In this document: positions 34,474 to 43,618 of the stretch, piece after piece | Numbering within the stretch: the stretch's first letter is position 1 | Layout: each line of letters opens with the position of its first letter | NCBI RefSeq assembly: GCF_900187615.1 | Contig: NZ_FYDO01000014.1 | Span: 75,197 to 139,196, forward strand | Length of the DNA: 64,000 nucleotides | Origin: Pseudomonas sp. Irchel s3f7 | Lineage (GTDB): Bacteria; Pseudomonadota; Gammaproteobacteria; Pseudomonadales; Pseudomonadaceae | Reading direction: 5' to 3' | Notes under the pieces: generated by a model | What the model was told of the DNA's origin: nothing | Databases searched by the model: none | The model's input: only the letters and a program-made list of their open reading frames with translations | Made by a program: the position numbers and the translations under genes

Positions 34474-35454
34474 TTACGCCGCGCCGTCGAGGAATTGCTC
34501 GGCGTAATGGCAAGCCACCTGCCGGCTGTCGAGCAGGCGCAGGGCCGGTTCTTCAGTGCTGCAACGCTCGGTGGCGTACGGGCAGCGCTTGTGGAAAGCA
34601 CAGCCGGACGGTGGGTTCAGCGGGTTGGGCAGTTCGCCGACGATCTTGATTTTCGGCTTGTCCGGATCCGGGTGGATGGTCGGCGTGGCCGACAACAGGG
34701 CTTGGGTGTACGGGTGCAGAGGGCGGGTGTAGATGTCCTCTTTCGGGCCCATTTCCACGGGGCGGCCGAGGTACATCACCATCACGTGATCGGCGACGTG
34801 ACGCACCACCGCCAGGTTGTGCGAGATGAACACGTAGGCCGTGTTGAATTCCTGCTGCAAATCCATGAACAGGTTCAGCACCTGTGCCTGAATCGACACG
34901 TCGAGCGCCGAGGTCGGTTCGTCCGCCACCAGCACTTTCGGTTGCAGCATCATCGCCCGGGCGAGCGCAATCCGCTGGCGCTGACCGCCGGAGAACATGT
35001 GCGGATAGCGCTGGTAATGCTCAGGCCGCAAACCCACCTGCTTCATCATCGCCTGGACTTTGTCGCGGCGTTCCGAGGCGCTGAGGTTGGTGTTGATCAG
35101 CAATGGCTCGGCCAATTGATCACCGACTTTCTGCCGCGGGTTCAACGAGGCGTACGGGCTCTGGAACACCATCTGCACGTCTTTGCGCAGTTGCTTGCGC
35201 TGGGCCTTATCGGCGCCGGCGACTTCCTGTCCGGCGATTTTCAAGGAACCGGAGGACGGCTCTTCGATCAGGGTCAGGGCACGGGCGAGGGTGGACTTGC
35301 CGCAGCCCGATTCACCGACGACGGCGAGGGTCTTGCCGGCTTCCAGTTCGAACGACACACCGTTGAGGGCGCGTACGGTCGCGTGTCCCTTGAACAGGCC
35401 ACGGGACACTTCGTAGTGACGGGTCAGGTCGCGGGCGGTAAGAACGACGGCCAT
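34474..35454 (-). CDS. dppF: dipeptide ABC transporter ATPase DppF
   Basis: This is one of two cytosolic ATPases of a dipeptide importer. The 326 residues carry Walker A VGESGCGKST, signature FSGGQRQRIALARA and Walker B VLVADEPTSALDVS. The C-terminal oligopeptide-transporter extension (HPYTQALLSATP, CAFHKRCPYATERC) has Cys that may bind an Fe-S cluster in this family. The start overlaps the dppD stop (TAATG). Confidence 0.95.
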   Translation of the reverse strand: MAVVLTARDLTRHYEVSRGLFKGHATVRALNGVSFELEAGKTLAVVGESGCGKSTLARALTLIEEPSSGSLKIAGQEVAGADKAQRKQLRKDVQMVFQSPYASLNPRQKVGDQLAEPLLINTNLSASERRDKVQAMMKQVGLRPEHYQRYPHMFSGGQRQRIALARAMMLQPKVLVADEPTSALDVSIQAQVLNLFMDLQQEFNTAYVFISHNLAVVRHVADHVMVMYLGRPVEMGPKEDIYTRPLHPYTQALLSATPTIHPDPDKPKIKIVGELPNPLNPPSGCAFHKRCPYATERCSTEEPALRLLDSRQVACHYAEQFLDGAA

Positions 35455-36422
35455 TACGCCACCTCCTGGTTCAGCGGGTAGAAGCAGCGGGCGAGGCTGT
35501 GGCTTTTCGGATCAAGGCTCGGACGCTGCGCACGGCAGTTGTCCTGCACATACGGGCAGCGCGGCGACAGCAGGCAACCCTGCGGACGGTCGTAGCGACC
35601 GGGCACGATGCCTGGCAACGTCGACAAGCGCGCGGCGCCGAGGCTGTGTTCCGGAATCGCCTTGAGCAGCGCTTCGCTGTACGGGTGTGCCGGGATGTCG
35701 AACAGTTGCGGCACCTGGCCGACTTCGACGGCTTGACCGGCGTACATCACACACACGCGCTGGGCGGTTTCAGCCACGACGGCGAGGTCGTGGGTGATCA
35801 GCACCAGGCCCATGTCCTGCTCTTTCTGCAACGCCAGCAGCAGGTCCATGATCTGCGCCTGGATGGTCACGTCGAGGGCGGTGGTCGGTTCGTCGGCGAT
35901 CAGCAGTTTCGGTTCACCGGCAATCGCCATGGCAATGGCGACACGCTGGCTCATACCGCCGGAGAGTTGATGCGGGTAAGCGTCCATGCGGCTCGCGGCA
36001 CCCGGGATTTCAACTTTTTCCAGCAGTTCGATGGCGCGTTTGCGGGCGGCCTTGCCGGACATTTTCAGGTGCAGGCGCAGCACTTCTTCGATCTGGAAAC
36101 CCACGGTGTAGCTCGGGTTCAGCGCGGTCATCGGGTCCTGGAAAACCATCGACAGGTCTTTGCCGACGATTTGCCGACGCTGACGGTTGCTCAACTTGAG
36201 CATGTCCTTGCCGTCAAAGCTGAGCGAGTCGGCGGTGACGATGCCGGGATGCTCGATCAGGCCCATCAGCGCCATCATGGTCACGGACTTGCCCGAACCC
36301 GACTCGCCAACGATGGCCAGCACTTCGCCCTTGTCCACTTTCAGGTCGAGACCGTCGACCACCGGCACGGCGTTCTTGTCGCCGAAGCGAACGTTGAGAT
36401 TCTTGATTTCTAGCAGTGACAT
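35454..36422 (-). CDS. dppD: dipeptide ABC transporter ATPase DppD
   Basis: The partner ATPase has 322 residues from the start at 36422 (MSLLEIKNL). It shows Walker [12 protein letters not shown], signature [14 protein letters not shown], Walker [15 protein letters not shown], and the oligopeptide C-terminal region [12 protein letters not shown] with [15 protein letters not shown]. It overlaps dppF by one base and lies 10 bases after dppC. Confidence 0.95.
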   Translation of the reverse strand: MSLLEIKNLNVRFGDKNAVPVVDGLDLKVDKGEVLAIVGESGSGKSVTMMALMGLIEHPGIVTADSLSFDGKDMLKLSNRQRRQIVGKDLSMVFQDPMTALNPSYTVGFQIEEVLRLHLKMSGKAARKRAIELLEKVEIPGAASRMDAYPHQLSGGMSQRVAIAMAIAGEPKLLIADEPTTALDVTIQAQIMDLLLALQKEQDMGLVLITHDLAVVAETAQRVCVMYAGQAVEVGQVPQLFDIPAHPYSEALLKAIPEHSLGAARLSTLPGIVPGRYDRPQGCLLSPRCPYVQDNCRAQRPSLDPKSHSLARCFYPLNQEVA

Positions 36423-36432
36423 GGGAATCTCC

Positions 36433-37359
36433 TCAGGCGGCGTTCTTGAGTTTCGGGTCCAGCGCATCGCGCAGGCCGTCACCCATCAAGTTGATTGCCA
36501 GCACGCTGAGCAAAATGGTCAAACCCGGCAGGCTCACGACCCACCACGCGCGTTCGATGTAGTCGCGGGCCGAAGCCAGCATGGTGCCCCACTCAGGGGT
36601 TGGCGGTTGTACGCCAAGGCCGAGGAAGCCCAGGGCGGCGGCATCGAGAATCGCCGAGGAGAAGCTCAGGGTCGCTTGAACGATCAGCGGTGCCATGCAG
36701 TTGGGCAGCACGGTGATGAACATCAGGCGCGGCAGACCGGCACCGGCCAAGCGGGCGGCAGTCACGTAGTCGCGGTTCAGTTCGCCCATCACCGCCGCGC
36801 GGGTCAGACGAACGTAGGACGGCAGGGACACCACGGCGATGGCGATTACGGTGTTGATCAGGCCAGGGCCGAGGATGGCGACGATCGCCACAGCCAGCAG
36901 CAAGGAGGGCAGGGCCAGCATGATGTCCATCAAACGCATGATGGTCGGGCCGAGTACGCGCGGGAAGAACCCGGCGAGCAAGCCCATCAGGATGCCCGGG
37001 ATCAGCGACATGACCACCGAGGACAAGCCGATCATCAAGGACAACCGCGAACCCTGGATCAGGCGCGACAGCAAATCGCGGCCCAGCTCATCGGTGCCGA
37101 GCAGGAACTGGATCTGCCCACCTTCCAGCCAGGCCGGCGGGGTCAGCAGGAAGTCGCGGTATTGCTCGCTCGGATCATGGGGCGCAACCCACGGGGCGAA
37201 GATGGCGCAGAAAATCACCAGCAGCATGAACATCAGGCCGGCGACGGCGCCCTTGTTCTTGGAGAACGCTTGCCAGAATTCTTTGTACGGCGACGGGTAC
37301 AGCAGGCTCTGATCCACGACGGGCGTGGCGGTGGCTACTGAGGATGTTGGAGTGCTCAT
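36433..37359 (-). CDS. dppC: dipeptide ABC transporter permease DppC
   Basis: This 308-residue inner-membrane permease has an N-terminal cytosolic tail, a first membrane segment at about 40-60 ([23 protein letters not shown]) and five more segments. The OppC-family loop [24 protein letters not shown] is present. [23 protein letters not shown] is the usual DppC signature. The start at 37359 is preferred to 37401 because it gives family length. Confidence 0.95.
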   Translation of the reverse strand: MSTPTSSVATATPVVDQSLLYPSPYKEFWQAFSKNKGAVAGLMFMLLVIFCAIFAPWVAPHDPSEQYRDFLLTPPAWLEGGQIQFLLGTDELGRDLLSRLIQGSRLSLMIGLSSVVMSLIPGILMGLLAGFFPRVLGPTIMRLMDIMLALPSLLLAVAIVAILGPGLINTVIAIAVVSLPSYVRLTRAAVMGELNRDYVTAARLAGAGLPRLMFITVLPNCMAPLIVQATLSFSSAILDAAALGFLGLGVQPPTPEWGTMLASARDYIERAWWVVSLPGLTILLSVLAINLMGDGLRDALDPKLKNAA

Positions 37360-37369
37360 GGTATTGACC

Positions 37370-38380
37370 TCAGCGCTGATGACGGATGCGTGGGTTGGCA
37401 AAGCCGTAGAGGATGTCCACCACGAAATTGACCAGAATCACCAGGCAGGCGATTAACAGGATGCCGTTTTGTACGACCGGGTAGTCCCGGGCGCCAATGG
37501 CTTCGATCAGCCATTTGCCGATGCCGGGCCAGGAGAAGATGGTTTCGGTCAGGACCGCACCGGCCAGCAGGGTGCCGACTTGCAGGCCGACCACGGTCAG
37601 CACCGGAATCAGCGCGTTGCGCAGGCCGTGCACGAACACCACGCGCGACGGCGACAGGCCTTTGGCGCGGGCGGTACGGATGTAGTCCTCGCGCAGCACT
37701 TCGAGCATCGAGGAACGGGTCATCCGCGCAATCACCGCCAGCGGAATGGTACCCAGCACGATGGCCGGCAGGATCAGGTGATGCAGGGCATCGAGGAACG
37801 CGCCGACGTCATCGGCCAGCAGCGTATCGATCAGCATGAAACCGGTGCGCGGCTCGATGTCGTACAGCAGGTCGATCCGCCCGGACACCGGGGTCCAGCC
37901 CAGGCTCACCGAGAAGAACATGATCAGGATCAGGCCCCACCAGAAGATCGGCATCGAGTATCCCGCCAGGGAGATGCCCATCACCCCATGGTCGAACAAG
38001 GACCCTCGCTTGAGGGCCGCGATCACCCCGGCCAGCAGGCCCAGGATGCCGGCGAACAGCAGCGCGGCCATGGACAGTTCCAGGGTCGCGGGGAACAGGG
38101 AGGTGAACTCGGTCCACACGCTTTCACGGGTGCGCAAGGACTCGCCGAGGTCGCCGTGGACCAGCTTGCCGATGTAATCCAGGTACTGGGCATACAGGGG
38201 TTTGTTCAGACCTAGGCGTTCCATTGCCTGAGCGTGCATTTCCGGGTCGACTCTGCGTTCGCCCATCATGACTTCCACGGGGTCGCCAGGGATCATGCGA
38301 ATCAACGCGAAGGTCAGCAAGGTGATGCCGAAGAACGTGGGGATCAGTAACCCCAGTCGGCGGGCAATAAAACTAAACAT
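37370..38380 (-). CDS. dppB: dipeptide ABC transporter permease DppB
   Basis: This 336-residue inner-membrane permease begins with the DppB hallmark LLIPTFFGITLLTFALIRMIPGDPV. Its loop DYIRTARAKGLSPSRVVFVHGLRNALIPV is the permease EAA motif. It is followed by six membrane segments in all and the end FVVDILYGFANPRIRH. It pairs with DppC and starts 73 bases after dppA, beyond a stable stem-loop. Confidence 0.95.
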   Translation of the reverse strand: MFSFIARRLGLLIPTFFGITLLTFALIRMIPGDPVEVMMGERRVDPEMHAQAMERLGLNKPLYAQYLDYIGKLVHGDLGESLRTRESVWTEFTSLFPATLELSMAALLFAGILGLLAGVIAALKRGSLFDHGVMGISLAGYSMPIFWWGLILIMFFSVSLGWTPVSGRIDLLYDIEPRTGFMLIDTLLADDVGAFLDALHHLILPAIVLGTIPLAVIARMTRSSMLEVLREDYIRTARAKGLSPSRVVFVHGLRNALIPVLTVVGLQVGTLLAGAVLTETIFSWPGIGKWLIEAIGARDYPVVQNGILLIACLVILVNFVVDILYGFANPRIRHQR

Positions 38381-38413
38381 CGTAAGGTGTACCTCATCAG
38401 CCGGTTAGGCGTG

Positions 38414-38442
38414 CCCGGCATGCCTGGGTCGGGTATGCCGGG
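38414..38442 (-). other. stem-loop between dppA and dppB
   Basis: CCCGGCAT and ATGCCGGG pair around 13 bases without a following T-tract on the coding strand. Such stems often stabilise the binding-protein mRNA relative to the permease genes. Confidence 0.6.
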
Positions 38443-38453
38443 AGTTTTCTTAT

Positions 38454-40049
38454 TTACTTCACCTGGGTGGTGGCGAAGTTATTCGTGGTGAGGGGGCTAA
38501 TGTGATAGCCCTCTACGTTGTTGCGCATTGCGGTGAACATTCTAGTGTGTGCCATGCTGATCCAAGGCTGGTCCTGATTAAAAATAACCTGGGCCTGCTC
38601 GTAGAGTGCTGCGCGTTCGGCCGGATCGGTCTTTTCCCGGGCCTGATCGAGCAGCGCCTGGAACTTGTCATTGCACCAGCGTGCATAGTTTTCGCCGTTC
38701 TTGGCGGCTTCGCAACTGAGCATAGGCGTCAGGAAGTTATCCGGGTCGCCGTTATCGCCCGCCCATCCGGCGGAAACCATGTCGTGCTCGCCGTTTTTGG
38801 CGCGCTTGAGCATTTCGCCCCATTCCATCACGCGGATGTCGATCTTGATCCCGACCTTGGCCAGGTCGGCCTGCATCATCTGCGCGCCGAGCATCGGGTT
38901 GGGGTTGGTCGGACCGCCACCGTTGCGGGTGAACAGGGTGAACGTGGTGCCTTCCGGTACGCCGGCTTCCTTGAGCAGGGCACGGGCCTTGTCGAGGTCA
39001 CGGACGGGGTTCTTCAGGCTGTGGTTGTAACCCAGCAGGGTGTCCGGGTACGGGTTGACCGCTGCTGTCGCATTGCCTTTGCCGAACAGGGCATTGACGT
39101 AGGCTTCCTTGTCGAACGCGATGTCGATGGCTTTGCGCACCCGCACATCACTCATGTATTTGTGCGTAGTGTTCATCGCGACGTAGGACACGGTCATCGC
39201 GTTCAGTTCGTCGACTTTCAGGTTCGGGTCTTTCTTGATGCTCGGGATATCGTCCGGCTTCGGATACAGCGCCACCTGACATTCGTTGGCCTTGAGCTTT
39301 TGCAGGCGCACGTTGTTGTCGGTGGCGATGGCCAGGATCAGCGCTTCGGCCGGTGGCTTGCCACGGAAATAATCCGGGTTGGCCTTGAAGCGGACCTGGG
39401 CGTCCTTGTTGTAACGCTGGAACACGAACGGACCGGTGCCGATCGGCTTGTTGTTCAGATCGCCAGTCTTGTTGGCCTTGAGCAACTGGTCAGCGTACTC
39501 GGCGGAGTAGATCGACGAGAAGGCCATGGCGATGTCGGCCAGGAACGGCGCTTCGCGACGGGTCAGGGTGAACTTGACCGTGTTGTCGTCGACTTTCTCG
39601 ACGCTTTTTAGCAGTTCCTTGAAACCCATGCTTTCAAAGTACGGGAAGCCCACGCTCGACAGCTTGTGCCACGGGTGATTCGGGTCCAGCTGACGCTGGA
39701 AGCTCCAGACCACGTCGTCGGCATTCATGTCGCGGGTCGGCTTGAAGTAATCGGTGGTGTGAAACTTGACGCCTTTGCGCAGGTGAAAGGTGTAGCTCAA
39801 ACCGTCTTCGCTGATGTCCCAGGAGTCGGCCAGGGCCGGAATCACGTCAGTGGTGCCGGGCTTGAAGTCTGCCAGGCGATTGAAGATGGTTTCGGCCACG
39901 GCGTCGGCGGTGACTGCAGTCGTGTACTGGACCATGTCGAAGCCTTCGGGGCTGGCTTCGGTGCAGACCACCAGCGGCTTGGCCGAGACACCGACAGCGA
40001 CACTCAGCAAGGCGGCTGCGATGGCCGCACGTAGGGGAAGCATTTTCAT
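38454..40049 (-). CDS. dppA: dipeptide-binding protein DppA
   Basis: This periplasmic peptide-binding protein (SBP_bac_5 family) has 531 residues with a signal peptide ending ...GVSAKP (about residues 1-23). Family signatures are VCTEASPEGFDMVQYTTAVT, LADSWDISEDGLSYTFHLRKGVKFH, DDVVWSFQR, GTGPFVF and GDNGDPDNFL. Its place directly before dppBCDF makes it the dedicated binding protein, like recalled PA4502. It is less like the two paralogues at 41721 and 43619 than these are like each other. Confidence 0.94.
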   Translation of the reverse strand: MKMLPLRAAIAAALLSVAVGVSAKPLVVCTEASPEGFDMVQYTTAVTADAVAETIFNRLADFKPGTTDVIPALADSWDISEDGLSYTFHLRKGVKFHTTDYFKPTRDMNADDVVWSFQRQLDPNHPWHKLSSVGFPYFESMGFKELLKSVEKVDDNTVKFTLTRREAPFLADIAMAFSSIYSAEYADQLLKANKTGDLNNKPIGTGPFVFQRYNKDAQVRFKANPDYFRGKPPAEALILAIATDNNVRLQKLKANECQVALYPKPDDIPSIKKDPNLKVDELNAMTVSYVAMNTTHKYMSDVRVRKAIDIAFDKEAYVNALFGKGNATAAVNPYPDTLLGYNHSLKNPVRDLDKARALLKEAGVPEGTTFTLFTRNGGGPTNPNPMLGAQMMQADLAKVGIKIDIRVMEWGEMLKRAKNGEHDMVSAGWAGDNGDPDNFLTPMLSCEAAKNGENYARWCNDKFQALLDQAREKTDPAERAALYEQAQVIFNQDQPWISMAHTRMFTAMRNNVEGYHISPLTTNNFATTQVK

Positions 40050-40083
40050 CTATAACCCTCTGCAATCGATTGGAAGGACAAAA

Positions 40084-40121
40084 GCCGAACGGCCGGTTCA
40101 TTGCTGAATCAGCCGTTCGGC
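40084..40121 (-). terminator. terminator between opdP and dppA
   Basis: GCCGAACGGC and GCCGTTCGGC form a 10-base-pair stem, followed on the minus strand by CTTTTG. dppABCDF therefore probably depends on read-through or on a promoter in the 79-base gap. Confidence 0.75.
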
Positions 40122-40128
40122 AGGTGCA

Positions 40129-41547
40129 TTACAAAATGTTGAACGGGATGGTGGTCACGAGACGGAACTCGTTGATGCTGCCATCAGCCTGGTTTTCGCT
40201 GGCGCGGTGAGCGGTGTAGGTGCCACGGATCGTGGTGGCCTTGAGCGGACCGCTCTGCACGGCGTATGTGGTACCGATGCCGTATTCATAGTGGTGTTCA
40301 CCGTCCATGGACTGCACGCTGGCGTAAGCGCCGCCATTGTTATGAGTACCGTCGATGCCCCAGCCGCGGGCCTGATAGATGTTGAACTTCAGCCCCGGCA
40401 CACCGTATTCGGCCATGTTCAGGCCATAGGCCACCTGGAAGGATTTCTCGTTCGGGCCGTTGAAGTCCGACAGCAGGGAGTTGGCCAGGTAGATGCCGTT
40501 GGTTTCGTGCAGGTAATCGAAGTACTCGTTGCCGTTCACTTCCTGGTACGAGAAGGTCAGGGTATGGGCCTGATGGGTCAATCCGAACGACAGGGAATAG
40601 GTGTCGTTGTCGATGTCGCCCAGCAGTTTTTTGCCTTCGTCGACCGTCTTGTAGTAGTTCAGTCCGGTGGTCAGGCTCAGTACCGAGCTGTCCCCCAGCA
40701 CGTGACTCGCGCCGAAGTAGTACTGGTTCCACAGGTCTTCGGCCTGGGTACCCCACAAACTGGTGGTCAGGCTGGCGAACGGCTGGTAGGTGATCCCCGC
40801 AGTGTTCACGTGGTCGGCTTCGATGACCGTGTCGGCGTATTCGGCGCGGAATTTACGCAGGCTTTCTTCGGTTCGCGGTGAGTTGCGATCGAACGTGGCC
40901 AGGTCGAATGACAGGTTTTCCAGCTCTTCGCTGTGCAGGCTCACACCCTGGAAACTCGAGGGCAGGGCACGGTTGCCGATCACGTCGACCATCGGGCTGC
41001 TGAAGTTCTGGCGGCCGGCGGTCAGTGTGGTGTTGGAGAGACGAGCCTTGACGTTAGCCAGACCCAGTTTGCTCCACTGGTCTTCCGCCTCGCCGCCGTT
41101 TTCAGTCAGGGTCCGGTTGTTACCCAGACCGGGAACGCCATTGAGCGGTGCTCCGCCATTGGCAGAGGCGAGGTTCTTGCGATCACGCTCAAGGGCGACG
41201 GCGTTGTAGGCAGCGACTTCAGTGCTGAAACCGACGGTGCCCTCGGTGAAGCCCGAGTTGTACTTGATGATGGTGCCTTGTACCCAGTTGATGCGGCGGT
41301 CCGTGTTGGTCAGTACACCGTTCTTGTTGTACTTGAAATGGGCACCACGTTTCAGTTGTTCGTTGGCGTACCAGTTGCGCGTGGTCCCGCCGATCGACTG
41401 GCCTTCGACAAAGCCGCTGGCTTCGCTCTGGGCACTTTTCTCTTTCACGGTCACGGGCGTGAAAGCCTGGCTCTGGGTTTCAGCGTACGCCGTGGCGGTT
41501 ACGCTGCTGATGGCCAAGGCCAGTATCGTTGTGCTGCTCAGTTTCAT
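40129..41547 (-). CDS. opdP: OprD-family outer-membrane porin, OpdP-like
   Basis: The 472-residue outer-membrane channel has a signal peptide (MKLSSTTILALAISSVTATAYA). OprD-family features include FVEGQSIGGTTRNWYANEQ, NRALPSSFQGVSL, NEYFDYLHETNGIYLANSLLSDFNGPNEKSFQV and a terminal strand ending FNIL. Its position inside the dipeptide transport locus matches P. aeruginosa OpdP, which passes glycine-glutamate and other dipeptides and carbapenems. A LacI-type palindrome lies 82 bases upstream of the start. Confidence 0.9.
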   Translation of the reverse strand: MKLSSTTILALAISSVTATAYAETQSQAFTPVTVKEKSAQSEASGFVEGQSIGGTTRNWYANEQLKRGAHFKYNKNGVLTNTDRRINWVQGTIIKYNSGFTEGTVGFSTEVAAYNAVALERDRKNLASANGGAPLNGVPGLGNNRTLTENGGEAEDQWSKLGLANVKARLSNTTLTAGRQNFSSPMVDVIGNRALPSSFQGVSLHSEELENLSFDLATFDRNSPRTEESLRKFRAEYADTVIEADHVNTAGITYQPFASLTTSLWGTQAEDLWNQYYFGASHVLGDSSVLSLTTGLNYYKTVDEGKKLLGDIDNDTYSLSFGLTHQAHTLTFSYQEVNGNEYFDYLHETNGIYLANSLLSDFNGPNEKSFQVAYGLNMAEYGVPGLKFNIYQARGWGIDGTHNNGGAYASVQSMDGEHHYEYGIGTTYAVQSGPLKATTIRGTYTAHRASENQADGSINEFRLVTTIPFNIL

Positions 41548-41628
41548 GGGTAAAGCTCCTTGCTTTCTATTTTTATGACCGGTCTTTTTTCTGTGATCCG
41601 GTTTGGTTTGGAACTCATTTACGTCATC

Positions 41629-41640
41629 GCAAACGTTTGC
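41629..41640. promoter_or_regulatory. LacI/PurR-type palindrome upstream of opdP
   Basis: GCAAACGTTTGC is a perfect 12-base palindrome with the central CG typical of LacI-family operators, and its core equals the E. coli PurR site core. It lies between the opdP start and the stop of the next binding-protein gene. Confidence 0.5.
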
Positions 41641-41720
41641 TTGATGCCAGGATGGCGAAAAAAGGCAACACGCCTGCGTGGGGATGGAAAATCCACCCCC
41701 TGGCGTTTTTGGCTAATCGG

Positions 41721-43319
41721 TTATTTTTCTAGGCCGACACCCGAGAACACGTTGCGGCCGAAGGGGCTTACTTTGAACCCTTCGATTTTGGTGCTCAGCG
41801 GTTGGTTGACCGTTGAGTGGGCGACTGGCGTGATCGGCACCTGCTGTTTGAGCAACTGCTGCGCCTGTTTGTAGAGCACGGTGCGCTGGTCGCGGTCGGT
41901 GACGACCTTGGCCTGCTTGATCAACTTGTCGTAAGCCGGATCACACCACATCGAGTAGTTGTTGCCGCCAATGGCGTCACAGCTGTACAGCGTGCCCAGC
42001 CAGTTGTCCGGATCACCGTTGTCACCGGTCCAGCCGATCAGGCTGATGTCGTGCTCGCCATTCTTGGTGCGCTTGATGTACTCGCCCCATTCATAGCTGA
42101 CGATCTTGACCTTGAGGCCGATCTTCGCCCAGTCGGCCTGGAGCATCTCGGCCATCAACTTGGCGTTGGGGTTGTACGGGCGCTGCACAGGCATGGCCCA
42201 CAGGGTGATTTCGGTGCCTTCCTTCACACCGGCCGCCTTGAGCAATTCCTTGGCTTTTTCCGGGTTGTAGGCGGCGTCCTTGATGGTTTCATCGTAGGAC
42301 CATTGGGTTGGCGGCATGGCGTTGACGGCCAGTTGCCCCGCACCCTGGTAAACGGCATTGAGAATGCCTTGCTTGTTCACCGCCATGTCCAGCGCCTGGC
42401 GCACTTCGAGCTGGTCGAAGGGTTTGTGGCGCACGTTGTAGGCGATGTAGCCGAGGTTGAAACCGGGCTTCTCGATCAGTTGCAGTTTCGGGTCATTCTT
42501 CAGCGCGGGCACATCGGCAGGGCGAGGGTGCAGCGTGATCTGGCATTCGTTGGCCTTGAGTTTCTGCACCCGCACCGACGCATCGGTGTTGATGGCGAAA
42601 ATCAGGTTGTCGAGCTTCACGCGGCTCGGGTCCCAGTATTGCTTGTTACCGGTGTAGCGGATGTTCGAGTCTTTCTGGTAGCTCTTGAACACGAACGGCC
42701 CGGTGCCGATCGGCTTCTGGTTGATGTCGCTCGGTTTGCCTTCGGCCAGCAGTTTGTCGGCGTACTCGGCGGACAGGATGGCGGCGAAGCTCATGGCGAT
42801 GTTCTGGATGAACGCGGCGTCCACGCTGTTGAGCGTCATGACCACGGTCAGCGGCCCGGTCTTTTCGACCTTGGCGATGTTCTTGTTCAGGCTCATGCCG
42901 TTGAAGTATGGGAACTCGGTCGGATAAGCCTTACGGAAAGGTTGTTGCGGGTCGAGCATGCGATTGAACGTGAACAGCACGTCATCGGCGTTGAAATCAC
43001 GGGTCGGCGTGAAGTACTTCGTTGTATGAAATTTCACCCCTTCGCGCAGGTGAAAGGTGTAAGTGAGGCCGTCCTCGGAAATATCCCAGCTAGTGGCCAG
43101 GCCCGGTACGACATTGGTCGCGCCTTTTTCGAACTCTGCCAAACGGTTGTACAGCGGCTCGGCGGCGTCATTGTCGGTCGCCGTGGTGTACTGCGCCGTG
43201 TCGAAACCGGCGGGGCTGCCCTCGGAGCAGAACACCAGGCTGCTGGCGGCCTGGCTCATGGAGGTGGCGGCCAACAGGCCGCTGCCCAGCAATGCGGATA
43301 AAACCAAGGTATGGCGCAT
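41721..43319 (-). CDS. peptide-binding protein, DppA paralogue
   Basis: This 532-residue periplasmic SBP_bac_5 protein starts at 43319 with a signal peptide ending SMSQA (about residues 1-24). It shows LVFCSEGSPAGFDTAQYTTAT, SWDISEDGLTYTFHLREGVKFHTTKYF, QKPIGTGPFVFKSYQKDSNIRYTGN and GWTGDNGDPDNWLG. It is very similar to the 43619 product. Two such genes upstream of opdP recall the dppA1-A3 set of P. aeruginosa, where different binding proteins widen the range of peptides fed to one DppBCDF. It is on the same strand as opdP and could form an operon with it. Confidence 0.92.
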   Translation of the reverse strand: MRHTLVLSALLGSGLLAATSMSQAASSLVFCSEGSPAGFDTAQYTTATDNDAAEPLYNRLAEFEKGATNVVPGLATSWDISEDGLTYTFHLREGVKFHTTKYFTPTRDFNADDVLFTFNRMLDPQQPFRKAYPTEFPYFNGMSLNKNIAKVEKTGPLTVVMTLNSVDAAFIQNIAMSFAAILSAEYADKLLAEGKPSDINQKPIGTGPFVFKSYQKDSNIRYTGNKQYWDPSRVKLDNLIFAINTDASVRVQKLKANECQITLHPRPADVPALKNDPKLQLIEKPGFNLGYIAYNVRHKPFDQLEVRQALDMAVNKQGILNAVYQGAGQLAVNAMPPTQWSYDETIKDAAYNPEKAKELLKAAGVKEGTEITLWAMPVQRPYNPNAKLMAEMLQADWAKIGLKVKIVSYEWGEYIKRTKNGEHDISLIGWTGDNGDPDNWLGTLYSCDAIGGNNYSMWCDPAYDKLIKQAKVVTDRDQRTVLYKQAQQLLKQQVPITPVAHSTVNQPLSTKIEGFKVSPFGRNVFSGVGLEK

Positions 43320-43581
43320 AACGCTCCCTTTTCTCAAAGTGTGGTCAATGAGTCGCCATCTCGTCCAGGACGTGGCGGCAGCACTGAGTTCAAGCCATAC
43401 AGGCAGCAAAACCGATCAGCCACAGATGCACGGGTCGGTACCCGACGGTAGGGACCGTGGGACCGGCAGTAAATGCGTAGAGTCCTAAAGACTCGTAGGA
43501 AATGGCAACGCGTCCGACTCGAATGCTGTAGTCAGCTTCGGATTCGGATGTAGGCAAATTCCTGCTTTCTCGGTAGATAAA
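43320..43581. other. upstream region of the second peptide-binding protein gene
   Basis: This gap has no gene. It should hold the promoter of the 41721-43319 gene. Confidence 0.4.
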
Positions 43582-43612
43582 GCAACGGCGACGTCAGAAA
43601 CGTCGCCGTTGC
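43582..43612 (-). terminator. hairpin downstream of the third peptide-binding protein gene
   Basis: GCAACGGCGACGT and ACGTCGCCGTTGC form a perfect 13-base-pair stem with a CAGAA loop; the following minus-strand bases are CTTTATC. It lies six bases after the stop. Confidence 0.8.
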
Positions 43613-43618
43613 AACACC

